Of a stretch of 64,000 nt of DNA, positions 25,690 through 36,798 are shown piece by piece. The stretch lies in contig JAAONU010000123.1 of NCBI GenBank assembly GCA_012932295.1, positions 992,001 to 1,056,000 of the forward strand. Reading direction: 5' to 3'. The first letter of the stretch is position 1. Each line of letters opens with the position of its first letter. The notes beneath the pieces were generated by a model. It searched no databases and was not told where the DNA came from. It was given only the letters and a program-made list of their open reading frames with translations. The DNA is from Cyclina sinensis. Taxonomy: Eukaryota > Mollusca > Bivalvia > Venerida > Veneridae. The translations under genes were made by a program, and so were the position numbers.

Positions 25690-27063
25690 CCTTTCACTGA
25701 CGAATGTTGGGCTATTGCCTCAGCCACCATGTATAGTTGACTAGGTGACTATACTCTGGATCCTTTGCTGGGAAAATATGACGCATCTGCCTGCAGAAGC
25801 AGACGAGATTCTTCAATTTCCAGGAGCTGCTGCTATCTGGTCATGCGCAAATGACTACACCAGATAAGTGAACCAAAAGTATGTACTTGGAAACGTCTCC
25901 AACAATCTTTGAAGCACATGCAGATTTCCTGTGAAGCAATGTAGATGAATAGAGTGACGTGATCTTACATACTTCCTCAAGAAATGTAGAAGTAACAAGT
26001 ACACTTCTGTGTCACAATCCTCTATCCCGCGACAATGGATAACCAGCTCATGTCTTTCTTCTAATTTGGGCAGTACTTCCACCAGTAATTCCACCTGATA
26101 AGCCCATGACTTCATTGGTTCTGTATGGTCCAAGCCGAATTCCTCAAATGCTTGTTACTCTTGGGTGTTGTAAGAGCTTGAATAATTGTTCAAGACTCTC
26201 CCGCCTTACCCGATGCCCTTTCCGTTTCGGGATGTATACCACCAGCTACTTACATATTCATTTGGAGGTCTAGAAGACTCTGTTCAGAAGGATATATTCC
26301 GTGAGTCGCAGAAAACGGCTACTGAACCTACAAATTTGACACTTTTGGCTTGATCCACCGGCTTGTCTTCCATTTTACCTGATCGAAGATTGAGTTCTCG
26401 CAATGTTCTGTCAAGGTGGAAATGGTTGTCATAGGCCCACGGCAATATATCTATAGATTCCTTTTCTGGTGTTACCAGTATCATGCCTTCAGGAATTGGA
26501 AACTTGTTCTTCCAGTACTTCCTTTCTTCTGCATTTTAGCTTGCAGCTAGTAGAAGAAGCATCTTCCAATTAATAAAAGCACATGGTGAATTGATTGGCA
26601 CTAAAACAAATTCCCTTTGAACTGATATTTTAAGGTTCCTGTAGAAAGCTTGCATAGCATTTGTCTGAACTGATAACCAATTGCCTTGTCAGTTGAAACT
26701 AGCAACTTCTGAATTTTAACAAAGGACATCAATTCATCCAAAATAGCAGAAAAGGGGTCAGATCAAAAAAGAATGTCTAGGGTTTCAGAAGTAGTAAAAT
26801 AAATAGTAGAACCTGTTCTTTCCAGAAGCCATCTGGACACTTGGCTGAGGGCATTCCTCCTTCCCCGCAGTACTCTCTTCATCAGGTTGCAGCTTCTCAT
26901 GGAAGATCTCAGGAATATGATGCTTAAAAGGATTAACCTTTATATACTGAGCTGGTTCCAGGCAGTCTGGTACCAAACATCTAGCATTTTTACGTCTATT
27001 TGGTATTTTCCTTGTAGATCTTCTTTCTTCAGTAGATCTTCTGACCTGTTTCTGTTTCTTCAA
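25690..27063 (-). pseudogene. TatD-like metal-dependent hydrolase gene, broken, with an N-terminal zinc-finger-like part
   Basis: Read on the minus strand. 27063-26785 encodes a basic segment with C-x4-C followed about 15 residues later by HHIPEIF, zinc-finger-like. 26484-26284 contains DNHFHLDRT, the HxH motif that opens TatD-type amidohydrolase domains. 26133-25855 contains VIHCRG and LHCFTG, the next two metal-binding histidine motifs. About 25800-25700 retains LLLQADASYF, matching the LLETDaPYf motif with the last metal-binding Asp. The pieces lie in different frames with stops between (for example after 26284 and before 25850), so the gene is dead as it stands. TatD proteins are Mg-dependent 3'-5' exonucleases. 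Its position in repeat-rich DNA suggests a dispersed, possibly mobile gene family; that is inference. Confidence 0.7.
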
Positions 27064-27094
27064 GCTTATAGGGTCCCCTCCCCCCTTTGTTTAC

Positions 27095-27270
27095 CGTATG
27101 ATCTGCTGCGATGATCTCTGGAACTTGAATGTCTCGTTGTATAATACATGGGACTGCGGATAGCGTCTCATCCAAAACACAATTATTAAAGTTAGTGGAG
27201 GAGCGGATTACTGATCTTGGGCCTTCGGGGTTACAAGTACAGCGCGTTTCCACTGGACCACAGACCTTCT
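27095..27270 (-). mobile_element. SINE copy, minus strand, 5' part
   Basis: The reverse complement gives gtggtccagtggaaacgcgctgtacttgtaac and ccgctcctccactaac...ttttggatgagacgct...tcccatgtat, the head and start of the SINE body. Confidence 0.75.
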
Positions 27271-27739
27271 CTTATAATTCGCCATATATTTTTTCCACTA
27301 ATGCAATAATTCACGTTTTATACACATAACACGACGTCAAAAGTGACTGAGTAAACTCGTGACTGATCATGTGATAACAAAGTGGAAGGCAAGTAATGGA
27401 TAAAATCCTGTCAACACAGTAATAAACAAAGTTAGACGAATGGAACAAAAGTAGATATAGATTCACTTAATGGAACTTTGGTCAAAATGACCCTGTTGCA
27501 TAAAGAGCATTGTTGCTATAGAATGTTTAATTATTATACAGTACATTGTATGCCTTTGAATATTTTTAAAATCTTATCATCTGACCATGTTAAGAGCATC
27601 ATGCATTAAGAAAGTCAAGTTAACACTGAGTAGGCTTTCATTACATTCTCGTAGACAGAGTATCTCATGGATTAAAAAAGACGTCAACATTTTCTGAAAA
27701 ATGAAACCCCTTTCGCAGTCGAAATAGACATCATTAAAA

Positions 27740-28795
27740 CCCGAGTTGTTGCCGCTCTCTTGTAAATGTATATTTTGATAATATTTGCCGACTCTGCTAT
27801 TTTGGACAGTTTGTAAGCCCTGACTGACTGGTTTGCCTAGGTAATAAATAAAGTCAAATACCCTTGATGAAACCCGTCGTAAAACCAAAGCTTAGTTAAT
27901 CATATGAAACAGAGAGGACAGTACGGTGATAAACCGCTGGAAAATCTTGAGTTTAAGACTCTTAATAATCTCGTCAATAATTTTTGTGGAAATACTTCTT
28001 TATTCGTCTGCAGATATATCGGACTGTGTGTCCATCATGCAAAAGTTCAAATTAATTAAGCTGGAAATCATCAGGGAGTACTGGCAAAACTGGCTCACCC
28101 TCTGCAACTGTTTGTCGTTTTCTGTTCCCCTTATAACGAGAAAGTGCCAGAAAATTAAAGATTCTTTTTCAGAAAAAAAAATATCCCTTGCAAGAAGTCT
28201 GAGAAGTGTTTGACAAACATAAAGAAATTTGATTAGATACAAGAAAAGTCTAATGAAAATTACGATCCATCTTTGAACTCATCTGCAAAACCACTGAACA
28301 TGAGGGGTCTAGTTGCAAACAAAAGAATAAACGGAAGTTGGGGAACTACGACACTGAGGGCGGAACAACTGGAAATAAACAAGAACAGAACCGCCGTTAA
28401 CACACATCACAGTCTACAACATAGAAATATTTTAGGCAATTTAATAAAGCATTCATGAACACTATACAAGACCCCTGAAACTAAACGTGATAAATAATTG
28501 AATATACTCAGGGCTAATAACTGTGCTAGTCTTTGAGCACTTGCAACTAGCAAAAACTGAAACTTATGCCTTAAAACGAGTCATGACAACTGAATTGAGA
28601 ATAACCGTCACTGTCGCAGTAAAATGTTAAATGCCAGAGTAATACGCTGTACTTTCAGTTGGGAAAATTCTCTTTAAGTTTTTAAGTAGGTATCACATGA
28701 CTTTTTTCATTTAGTTTGTGTTTCATCAATCGTTATTTAGAACCATTAAAAAGTAAGGTCACCTGACTTACATACTGATTGTTTCAGACAGAGAA
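27740..28795. repeat. Segmental duplication copy A, part 2
   Basis: Aligns in the same orientation with 62890-63945. Landmarks: ccctgactgactggtttgcctaggta, gactcttaataatc, atatcggactgtgtgtccatca, gtaagtatcacatga-type sequence and gtttcatcaatcg. No coding function is apparent. The short frames 27577-27888 and 27926-28213 are not conserved as open frames in the other copy. Confidence 0.75.
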
Positions 28796-28834
28796 ATATC
28801 AGTAGAATGATACTATTTGAAAAAAATAGCAAGC

Positions 28835-29035
28835 ACTACGTCCGGGGGGCGTTGAGCTTTGACCCCATGACCTCTAAGTGGGTCTGGCATGTAGAGCTCA
28901 TCAACGTGCATATACCTATGAATTTCGGAGGCAGTAGGTGGAAGGACTTCCGTGGTCAAGGATAAAGTTTAAATTTGGTGACAAACACAGACAAAAAACA
29001 AACAAACAAACAGACAGACCAGACACAATATGTTC
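28835..29035. repeat. Probable dispersed repeat fragment
   Basis: A GC-richer island (gtccggggggcgttgagctttgacccc) followed by a purine-rich tail acaaacaaacaaacagacagacc. The composition differs sharply from the flanks; no family is assigned. Confidence 0.4.
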
Positions 29036-29724
29036 CCTCCAAATGTACTTAAAAATAAAAACTATCAGTCACTTTTGCTACATTTTTCATATCTAAGAAA
29101 TACCTAAGTGGGACTACTGCTTACATTATATTATTTGTACGTGATTCAATGTAAAGTTAGATAAATTATCACTGCTTATCGAGACTGTCTTTTCTTTATA
29201 AAACATTGATCCATCTAGCTAGATACAAGTTGAACAGGACTGATAAAAGGTTTAAAATAACTTTAAATCTGTGTGAAGTAGCTAAATAATCACCCATAAT
29301 TATTGAGGAAGTTAAATTCAGCACAGTGTGATTTAGTCATGGAAAATAGCCGATATTAACATTACTTTCACAAGTTTTAATTTTTTTCCCTAGGAAATGA
29401 TATTGCGTGTCCTGATAGTCGCTATTCATTCATTTCTGACGGAAACACAGGTACTTAGCACACTTTTTCATCTTTTATTTCGTTCATTATTTACATATTT
29501 CATTTAGTCAATTTGTTTAGTAACTCACTAGCCATGTCATGTTAGTTTCGTTTCCTGACGATAAATGTTGTACACTAAAATACTATTGTTACTTTTATGT
29601 TCCTTGCTAGCCTCATTCATTTGGAGCTGACGGTTTGGCTTATTATGTAGAAATGTTGGGTTAAGCCTTTTATAAAATAAGGCGCTACGGTTTGACAGAT
29701 GATAATAATAATAATAATGAAAAA

Positions 29725-30157
29725 AAAGTTGGCTGCTTAAAAAAGCATCCGATGGGTTATGCCAAATAATTGAATTCTACATGTGATCCTATCTTGATGC
29801 AACATTTCTTGCGATATAAATGGTTGTCTTTAATGTTAATGTTTCTGTCTGTTAACTGTGTTTCCGTAAATATTGTCAGTGTGTGAACAAAGCAAGTAAT
29901 TTCATTTCAGTATATAGTATTATAAGTCTCTACAAGCACAGGATATAATGAATACATTATAAAGATATAATCTTTGAGAAATCAACTACAATCATTTATT
30001 TTAGAAATAAACATGAGTATCGTAAATAAAGATAAAAAGAGAAAATATCAGAAAGAGAACAGCATAACAATTTCTATATTTTACAAGACTAACACTGCCA
30101 ATGTGCATTATTTTCACTTACACATTTGAAATGGAAACACTGTATTTCGCATTTTTG
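29725..30157. repeat. Second copy of the 20980 unit
   Basis: Starts ggctgcttaaaaaagcatccgatgg and runs to ccaatgtgcatta...tttgttg next to a SINE, matching 20980-21480 throughout. A third match begins at 63935. Confidence 0.75.
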
Positions 30158-30452
30158 TTGTCACATTTAAAGATGTTGTCTGCTTAAGGCGACATCCTGC
30201 AGGAGCAATGTTCCAGTGGTAACGTGCTAAACCGATAATCTAGGGGTCGCGATTTCGCTCCCCGCTCTTCCACTAACATAACTTTTTTTCAAAATATCAA
30301 ATCTAATGTTTTAGAAGTATGAACACACGTTTCTGCGGCAACAACAGTCTTTCCCATATATCAGTGCTATACACTGAGTATGCAAAAGAACCAGATGCAT
30401 CACTGAAATGGGATGCTTTCTTGTCTTGCATTATCCCCAGAAACCTAAAATA
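30158..30452. repeat. Left direct repeat flanking the LINE (candidate long target-site duplication)
   Basis: Begins ttgtcacattta and ends aaacctaaaataa, exactly at the 3' tail of the LINE. It contains the 5' part of a SINE. The right copy at 33507-33773 begins and ends with the same words. Confidence 0.75.
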
Positions 30453-33400
30453 AGATAAGATAAGATTAGAAATTTATTTATTATAGTGACATGTGTAAAA
30501 TCATTTATATAATACAAGTGAATTACAAATTACAACATTTACACCCGGCCCATTGGACCTATATATCACCTTAAGTAAACAGAAAAAAATGTAGATATGT
30601 CAACATGACAAGATAAATGGTTGATAAATGAATTATTGCATAAAAAATATAATACATATACATTGGTATTTAAGCGTTTTGAAGTTTAAAAGACATGTAT
30701 TTACAAAACCATTGATAAGTTACCAGTTATGTTTCATTTAAAGATGAGTGTACCACAAGAAATCATTTTTAATAAAATATTTAGGATGAATCACCACCTA
30801 TAGTTTTGCCTTCAAGGAGCCCTTGGAAGATTCGATATCCCACTGTATAAGCGAATGTGAAAACAGGCCATTATTATTCAGTGTATCCCGTCACACGTGT
30901 GCTTATCCCACACGTGACCTCACCAAGACCAACCATCACATGGTCAAAAGAAATTCCAGGAAGACATACATGGAGTAAACATTCTTAAAAGTATAAGCAC
31001 TTATTTAAACATTTAAGTACACAAAATTCAATTAGCATTTTGAACAATAACAACAACAGCTGCAGGTTTGTGAATAGACATATACAAACTAAAGTGTCGA
31101 CTAAAATTTGGTTTGGTGAGATTAAACATAGTTTCATATACATAGTTATAAATATGTATTCACAGAGAACAACCTTACACGAAAATTTAAAATTAATAAG
31201 ATTGAAATATGAATCTGAAGTTTTAATTCAAATTCTTGACTCTAAAGCGTATTACATAAATGAAACGAAAATTCAAGTTAAACACTTTAATATGTAAGCA
31301 AAGAGTGTCTAGTTATCAAAATAAGTATGCTAATTATTGAACAATAACATTATCTACAATAACCACATTGTATTGAAATTTACTACCAAAACAACCTGAG
31401 CTTATGTTAAGTACAAATAAGGCTTAACGATACAATGAACTTCTGCGTAAAAAGGTATGCTTTCACAATGTATTTAGCTACCTTTCTTGTATGCTTTCAC
31501 AATGTATTTAGCTACCTTTCTTGTATACTTTCACAATGTATTTAGCTACCTTTCCTCACAATGTATTTAGCTACCATTCTTATATGTGATTGCATTATTA
31601 ATACGCGTAATAAGTCCGTTTGAGAATCGTTTACTTGTCTAACTAAATTGTCAAATATGTTATTTCTGAGAGATAAGTATTCGTCACATACTAATAGAAA
31701 ATGTGTTTCATTTTCCACTTGGTTTCTATCACAAAACTGACACAGTCTTTCCTCGAGTGGTTCACCAACAAAACGGCCGGTTTAAATCCGTAGCGGAAGG
31801 ATTCCAAAGCGATTCTTCTTTATGGAAGGATATTTTAAACTGGCGATATGTTCTTAGTTTATTCACATGCTGTACTTCATTTTGCCATTTTGTGTTGTAC
31901 ATATTTTTTAATGTTTCATACACTCCCTTTAAATTCACTGTGGAATTTGCGTTGAATTCGTGCACAATGTTTAGGTCATTCATGATATTTCTGACGTCAC
32001 TAGACCAGTTATTCATACAGCGAGCATAATCGTGAAGAAACACCTTTTTTGTGAGTCTGTTGTTGTCCATTAATTGCAAGCGATTCCAGAAGCGTAACAT
32101 ACACAGTTAACGTTTTTCTTTCGTTGGGAGTCAGCCGGAATCACCATACATAGCTAAAATTGGGGCAAAACGATGAACACCGAGAAAATACCTTAATGCT
32201 CGATGTTGAATGTTGTCTATGCACTGAAACTGTTTAAATCCCCAGATGGAGGCCCCATATTCTATGATTGGTACGACACAGCTATTATATAGTTTTTCAA
32301 ACGTATTAAATGCGACATCTTTTAAATTGTGGATTTTACTAATCACCGAACCCAGCGCTCGTCCTGCACCTTTCGCAAGAGTTTCACAGTTGATAGTGAA
32401 TGAATGATCCACCGTTTCCAGAATGTTGTCACCGACTTTGAACACATAGTCTGTACGTTGTATACGTCCTCGGCGGAAGTGAACACACTTTGATTTGTTA
32501 CAATTAATTAGCACTCTCCATTTTCTACACCAGGAGTGAATAACATCTAACATTACTTGAAGTTTTTCTTCTGTATCTGATATAAGTACTGTATCATCGA
32601 CATATAGCAATATTGAAACAACAGTATTTCCCATATTGACGCCGGGTTCAAGTTCGTTGATTTCCCGCACTAGGTCGTCGGCGAACATTGCCCAAAGTGT
32701 CGGTGACAATGTACACCTCTGCTTTAGGCCCAGTGCACAATCAAACCAGTCTGTAAGTGTATAACTGTTCGAAAGATATTTGTTGGGAATTTTTACACAG
32801 GCTGTCGAGCTTGCATATATACTTTTAATGGATTCGTAACACTTTTCCGTCTATGTTATAGATTAGAAAGCTTATACAGTAATAATTTCCTATCGACAAC
32901 ATCATAGCATTTCTTTAGGTCTATGAACGATGTATATACGTTTTTATTATTACGAATGACACTCTCTCTAAGGTAAATATATGGTCTTCACAAGATCGCC
33001 CGGCTCTGAATCCATTTTGTTTCATCCGCGAGTAAGTTACTACACTCCAAAAGTGACGTCACTCTTTTGTTGATAAATGACGGGTACAGTTTGTTCACAC
33101 ATGACAGAAGGCTGATGCCCCTATAATTTAGCGGCACTCGTTTATCCGTTGTTGGGTCTTTCAATATAGGGAAAATAATCGATTTACGCCAAACATTTGG
33201 GATGACAATGCAATTGAATATCAGCTGAAATCAAGTTCCGTAACACTGCTATAACTGCTGGAAATTTCAGGGTGTCGTACGGTATACGATCGAATCCTTG
33301 GGCGGAGCCATTTTTTGCACTTATTATTATCTTGGTAATCTCGTCCATTGTTATATTTCTATTCATTATCAGATTTGGCGTGTATAACGAATCTTCGATT

Positions 33401-33506
33401 CTTTGACCTAACAGCACTTTATGGTTCAAACATTGTCTATTATGGTTCCCATCGAAGCTACACGAGTCATCACTATTATAAATTTTCTCAAAGTCTTGTT
33501 TCCACA
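30453..33506 (-). mobile_element. 5'-truncated non-LTR retrotransposon (LINE), decayed
   Basis: Minus strand, about 3.05 kb. From 5' to 3': 33513-33184, reverse transcriptase start (KNGSAQGFDRIPYDTLK); 33180-33060, PLNYRGISLLSCVNK; about 33010, NGFRAGRSCEDHIF in another frame; 32709-32131, with the catalytic LLYVDDTVLIS and a C-terminal segment PIIEYGASIWGF; 32100-31762; then near 31720 CQFCDRNQVENETHF, the CxxC...H...C motif common at LINE C-termini. Stops and frameshifts separate the parts. The 3' untranslated region runs to a (TTATC)n-type tail at 30453-30470. Clade not assigned. Confidence 0.85.
31456..31580 (-). repeat. 34-bp tandem repeat inside the LINE 3' end
   Basis: About 3.5 units of tatgctttcacaatgtatttagctacctttcttg. 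On the minus strand the unit encodes the AKYIVKAYKKG-like end of the LINE protein, so the coding end was locally multiplied. Confidence 0.8.
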
Positions 33507-33840
33507 TTGTCACATTTCAAGGTGTTGTCTATTTAAGGCGACATCCTGCAGGAGCAGTGGTCCAGTGGTAACGTGCTGAACCGATAATCTCCCTGCTCTT
33601 CCACTAACATAACTTGTTTTAAAAATATCAAATCTAATGTTTTAGAAGTATGAACACACGTTTCTGCGGCAACAACAGTCTTTCGGCTGAGACTGAGTAT
33701 GCAAAAGAACCAGATGCGTCACTGAAATGGGATGCTTTCTTGTCTTGCATTATTCCCAAAAACCTAAAATAACTAACCTCTCCATGGGGCGTCGTCAAAT
33801 TGTCAACAGATACCGACAGTAAATAAACTCAAATAGGTAG
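33507..33840 (+). mobile_element. Right direct repeat and remainder of the interrupted SINE
   Basis: 33507-33773 repeats the sequence of 30158-30452 with a few substitutions and two small deletions. The rest, ctaacctctcc...ggggcgtcg...accgacagtaaataaactcaaatag, completes the SINE that the LINE interrupted. Confidence 0.8.
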
Positions 33841-34660
33841 TCTTATTAAGCTGAATATGATAAAAATCTTTTTTTACCTGCCGTGCCATAAATTATAGTC
33901 CAGCTTCACTGGATTTTTTTGTACATAATTACTGAACACTCTAATCAATACTGACCATCACTGATCTTGATCATTTTCAACACTTATTTATCAAATTTAG
34001 TATTGACAATTCCACTTATTTTTCTAAAACCCTGTGGTACTCCAACTCCAATGTTCTAGAAAAGTACAAGAGTACTATTATGCCAACCATGATTTATGCA
34101 TACTGACCAATATTGTAATTTCTGTTGGTAGTTTACTGGTAACATATGCAGTCTAGTACATGTTCTTTCCAGTAATTTTAGGAAGGTAAACTGACTCTGA
34201 TATGAATACAACTGTAAACAGGGGGTAAAACTTTAACTGACAATAAGTTTACCACAAACACAAGTAGGAATACTTGTAAACATTATCTTTATTTAAAAAA
34301 TAAAACTATCAAAAACAACAATTCACTAGAAATGTGTCCATGGGACACACATTTTCCCCAGCCATGTATCATAAGCAGATGATAAAAATTAAAGAGGCAG
34401 GTGGAGTGTCAAAAGCAGTATAATTGTTACATTTATTTAATGAACAGCGTGCTACAAAACACAACCCTATAAATGTGAAGACATTTTGGTTGTTATCAGA
34501 AATTTAGTCTATAAACGTGAAAACTCTGACAAATTTGGAGATGTACTGCCCAATTTAGCAAGCAACCTGTATTTTCATAAGATACATACACATGCAAAAT
34601 ATGAAAAAAATCTAAGCATTATTCTTTAAATGAACAAAAATTTCATTTTAGTAGAAAATA
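33841..34660. other. No gene seen
   Basis: AT-rich; no exon or RNA gene recognised. Confidence 0.45.
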
Positions 34661-34664
34661 AGTC

Positions 34665-34980
34665 ACCAACAGCACCGCTAGGCGGAGCATTATATGCCCG
34701 AAGGGTGTTTTTAGCTCACCTGAGCAAATGCTCAGGGTGAGCTATTGTGATCACCCTGTGTCCGATGTCATGTTCCAACCTGGCCAGGTCAATGTCACCA
34801 GTGGTGTCTAAAGATATGAGCCATGCGTTTCATGTCCACTTCATATCTTTTTCACCCCTGGAATGAATTCCATGAAACTGATCAAATGTTCAGCCCATCA
34901 AGATGATATGCAGAACCCATGTTCTAACCTGGCCAGTTCAATCTCAAGGTTCAATAAATATCCTGTATATAAATTTTAAC
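34665..34980. mobile_element. Fused ends of two dispersed elements
   Basis: 34668-34710 is agcaccgctaggcggagcattatatgcccgaagggtg, the reverse complement of the right end of the element at 12962-14425. It joins directly to a second element starting with the hairpin agctcacctgagca-aat-gctcagggtgagct (34713-34745) and continuing gtgatcaccctgtgtccg. This suggests nested insertion with truncation. Confidence 0.6.
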
Positions 34981-36389
34981 ATCAACACAAGGCCATGAAA
35001 ATACCTCAATAGTCAATAAAGAACAAAAAACTTCCACTCTAATATTTGTTTATTTACAGTATATCATAGCTTGCTGGCTACCTTTTCACCCAATATTCAA
35101 CATCACTTAAATGTCGTCCACATATAACACGTCAGTGTTATACTTTTCTTGTTTACATTATTGATGTTGATATATCTTTTTATACGGAAAACGAAATTAA
35201 AAATAATGACAAAGGCACGGATCTACCTGGGGGTGTGGGGGGGGGGGGGCTAATGGGGCCCAAACCCCTCAGCTGGCCCGTTTGTAAAAAAATAAAAGGG
35301 CTCATTTTTAAAGACTTTAAAAGATTTTGTCAGCTCTTTTCACCTTTTCACCTCGTCACAGAAACACAATCAACCTCTCAGTATCTCCCAGTATCTTATA
35401 CGGTATCGATACGTTGCTTTTGAGCCGGGCGCAAATTACCACGTACGCTAGATTCTTTATATTCAAATGTTTTTGGCGCGTGATTTTTAAACCCGGCTCA
35501 AAGATTTTGCAACGGTTCCGTTTACAAAACTGGGAACCATTCGCTTACAGCAGCTTCGCAGGATGACAGGACGTGAAAACTGACTTTTGATGGAAACAAA
35601 TGTGATTTTCTCCGTAACAAAGTGGAGTTATTGGTAGTGACATATATCATTGGAAAGGGCATATATTACAGGTATGAAATGATGCAAGAATTATTCTGAA
35701 AGTGCGTTTGTGTTTCTGCAGCGACTTGATAAATGTGCTTCGGTTTTGTTTGTTTACATTTCGAAGTTGGTTATCTTGTAATATAATACTAGTTATTGGA
35801 GAATGGCCTTTCATAAATGCCTTATATTCGCTTCTTAACAAGTGTCTGTGGACGCAAGGAAGGTAATCAGGGAGGTACTAATTTTGTGGAAAATTCTATA
35901 ATAAGAAGTGTTTCAGAAAAAAGCAAACTGATTTCGTGAAATAACTATTTATTTCGTAAACTTGTCCTGTCTTAGGATTATTTCTGGATAGTGTAAAAAA
36001 ACCAAAGAAACAAAAAAAACAAAAAAAAAAAAACAACAAAAAAACAAAAAAACAAAAAAAAAAAAATCTTGGAATATTTTGTCTTGAGATGGATTTCAGA
36101 AGAGTCAGAGTTTTGTTTGAAGTAAGAGGCAATATAGATTTATCTGGTTTGATAAAAATTGGTAAGCATGTCACGATACTATCGTTAATATTTAAACAGC
36201 TTAAGTGGAAAACTGTCACAACTATGTTGTACTATCAAAACAGATCAGTCCTTCAAACTGAATTTATCTGACCTAAAAATCGTTGTTGTAATACACTCAG
36301 AAAAAAAAATAATCGAAAAATAAATGAAAAAAAAAAGTAAGCACTCTTTCTTTGCAAAAATGTTAGAACTCTGTAGTTTCCATTTTCAG
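34981..36389. other. No gene seen; upstream of the PARP14-like gene
   Basis: Contains a G run (about 35231-35250) and an A-rich low-complexity tract (about 36000-36066). A possible 5'-UTR intron acceptor (cattttcag) ends at 36389. No promoter element can be named. Confidence 0.4.
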
Positions 36390-36495
36390 CAAGACAAGTA
36401 AAGCATCTTTACTGGATTATGGTGCTAGGAAAACTTACTTGAACATTCTTTCATCAGAAGCAAATATGACAAGTAGTGTGTAAAAGTTCTTGAAA

Positions 36496-36798
36496 ATGGC
36501 ATCAAGTGATTCACATGTTAAAGATGAATCTACCGTTAAAAGTGAGACAAATGAGGCGGTTACACCAATATACGATGTACCAAAGTCAGTTAGAAGACAA
36601 ACTAGCGATGGATTCTATGACAGAGTGGCTGATGGATCCCTTCCGATGAAGCATAAAGTTGACACTGAACCAGCTGAACCTCAAGGAAATAAGTTTCAGT
36701 TGCAACAGTTATCTACTGGTGAATCGGGCTACGTGAAGATGGTGCAAATACAAGATTCAAATAAACCATTAAAACAAATTCGACTGCAGAACAGAGTT
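36496..36798 (+). CDS. PARP14-like exon 1: tyrosine-motif tail
   Basis: 101 codons, donor gtaagt at 36799. Contains PIYDVP (Y26), RRQTSDGFYDRV (Y41) and SGYVKM (Y79). No folded domain is recognisable; rich in Ser, Lys and Glu. Confidence 0.8.

Noticed and set aside
31040..31297. 85-codon plus-strand frame
   Set aside because: Lies in the 3' untranslated part of the minus-strand LINE and has no family resemblance.
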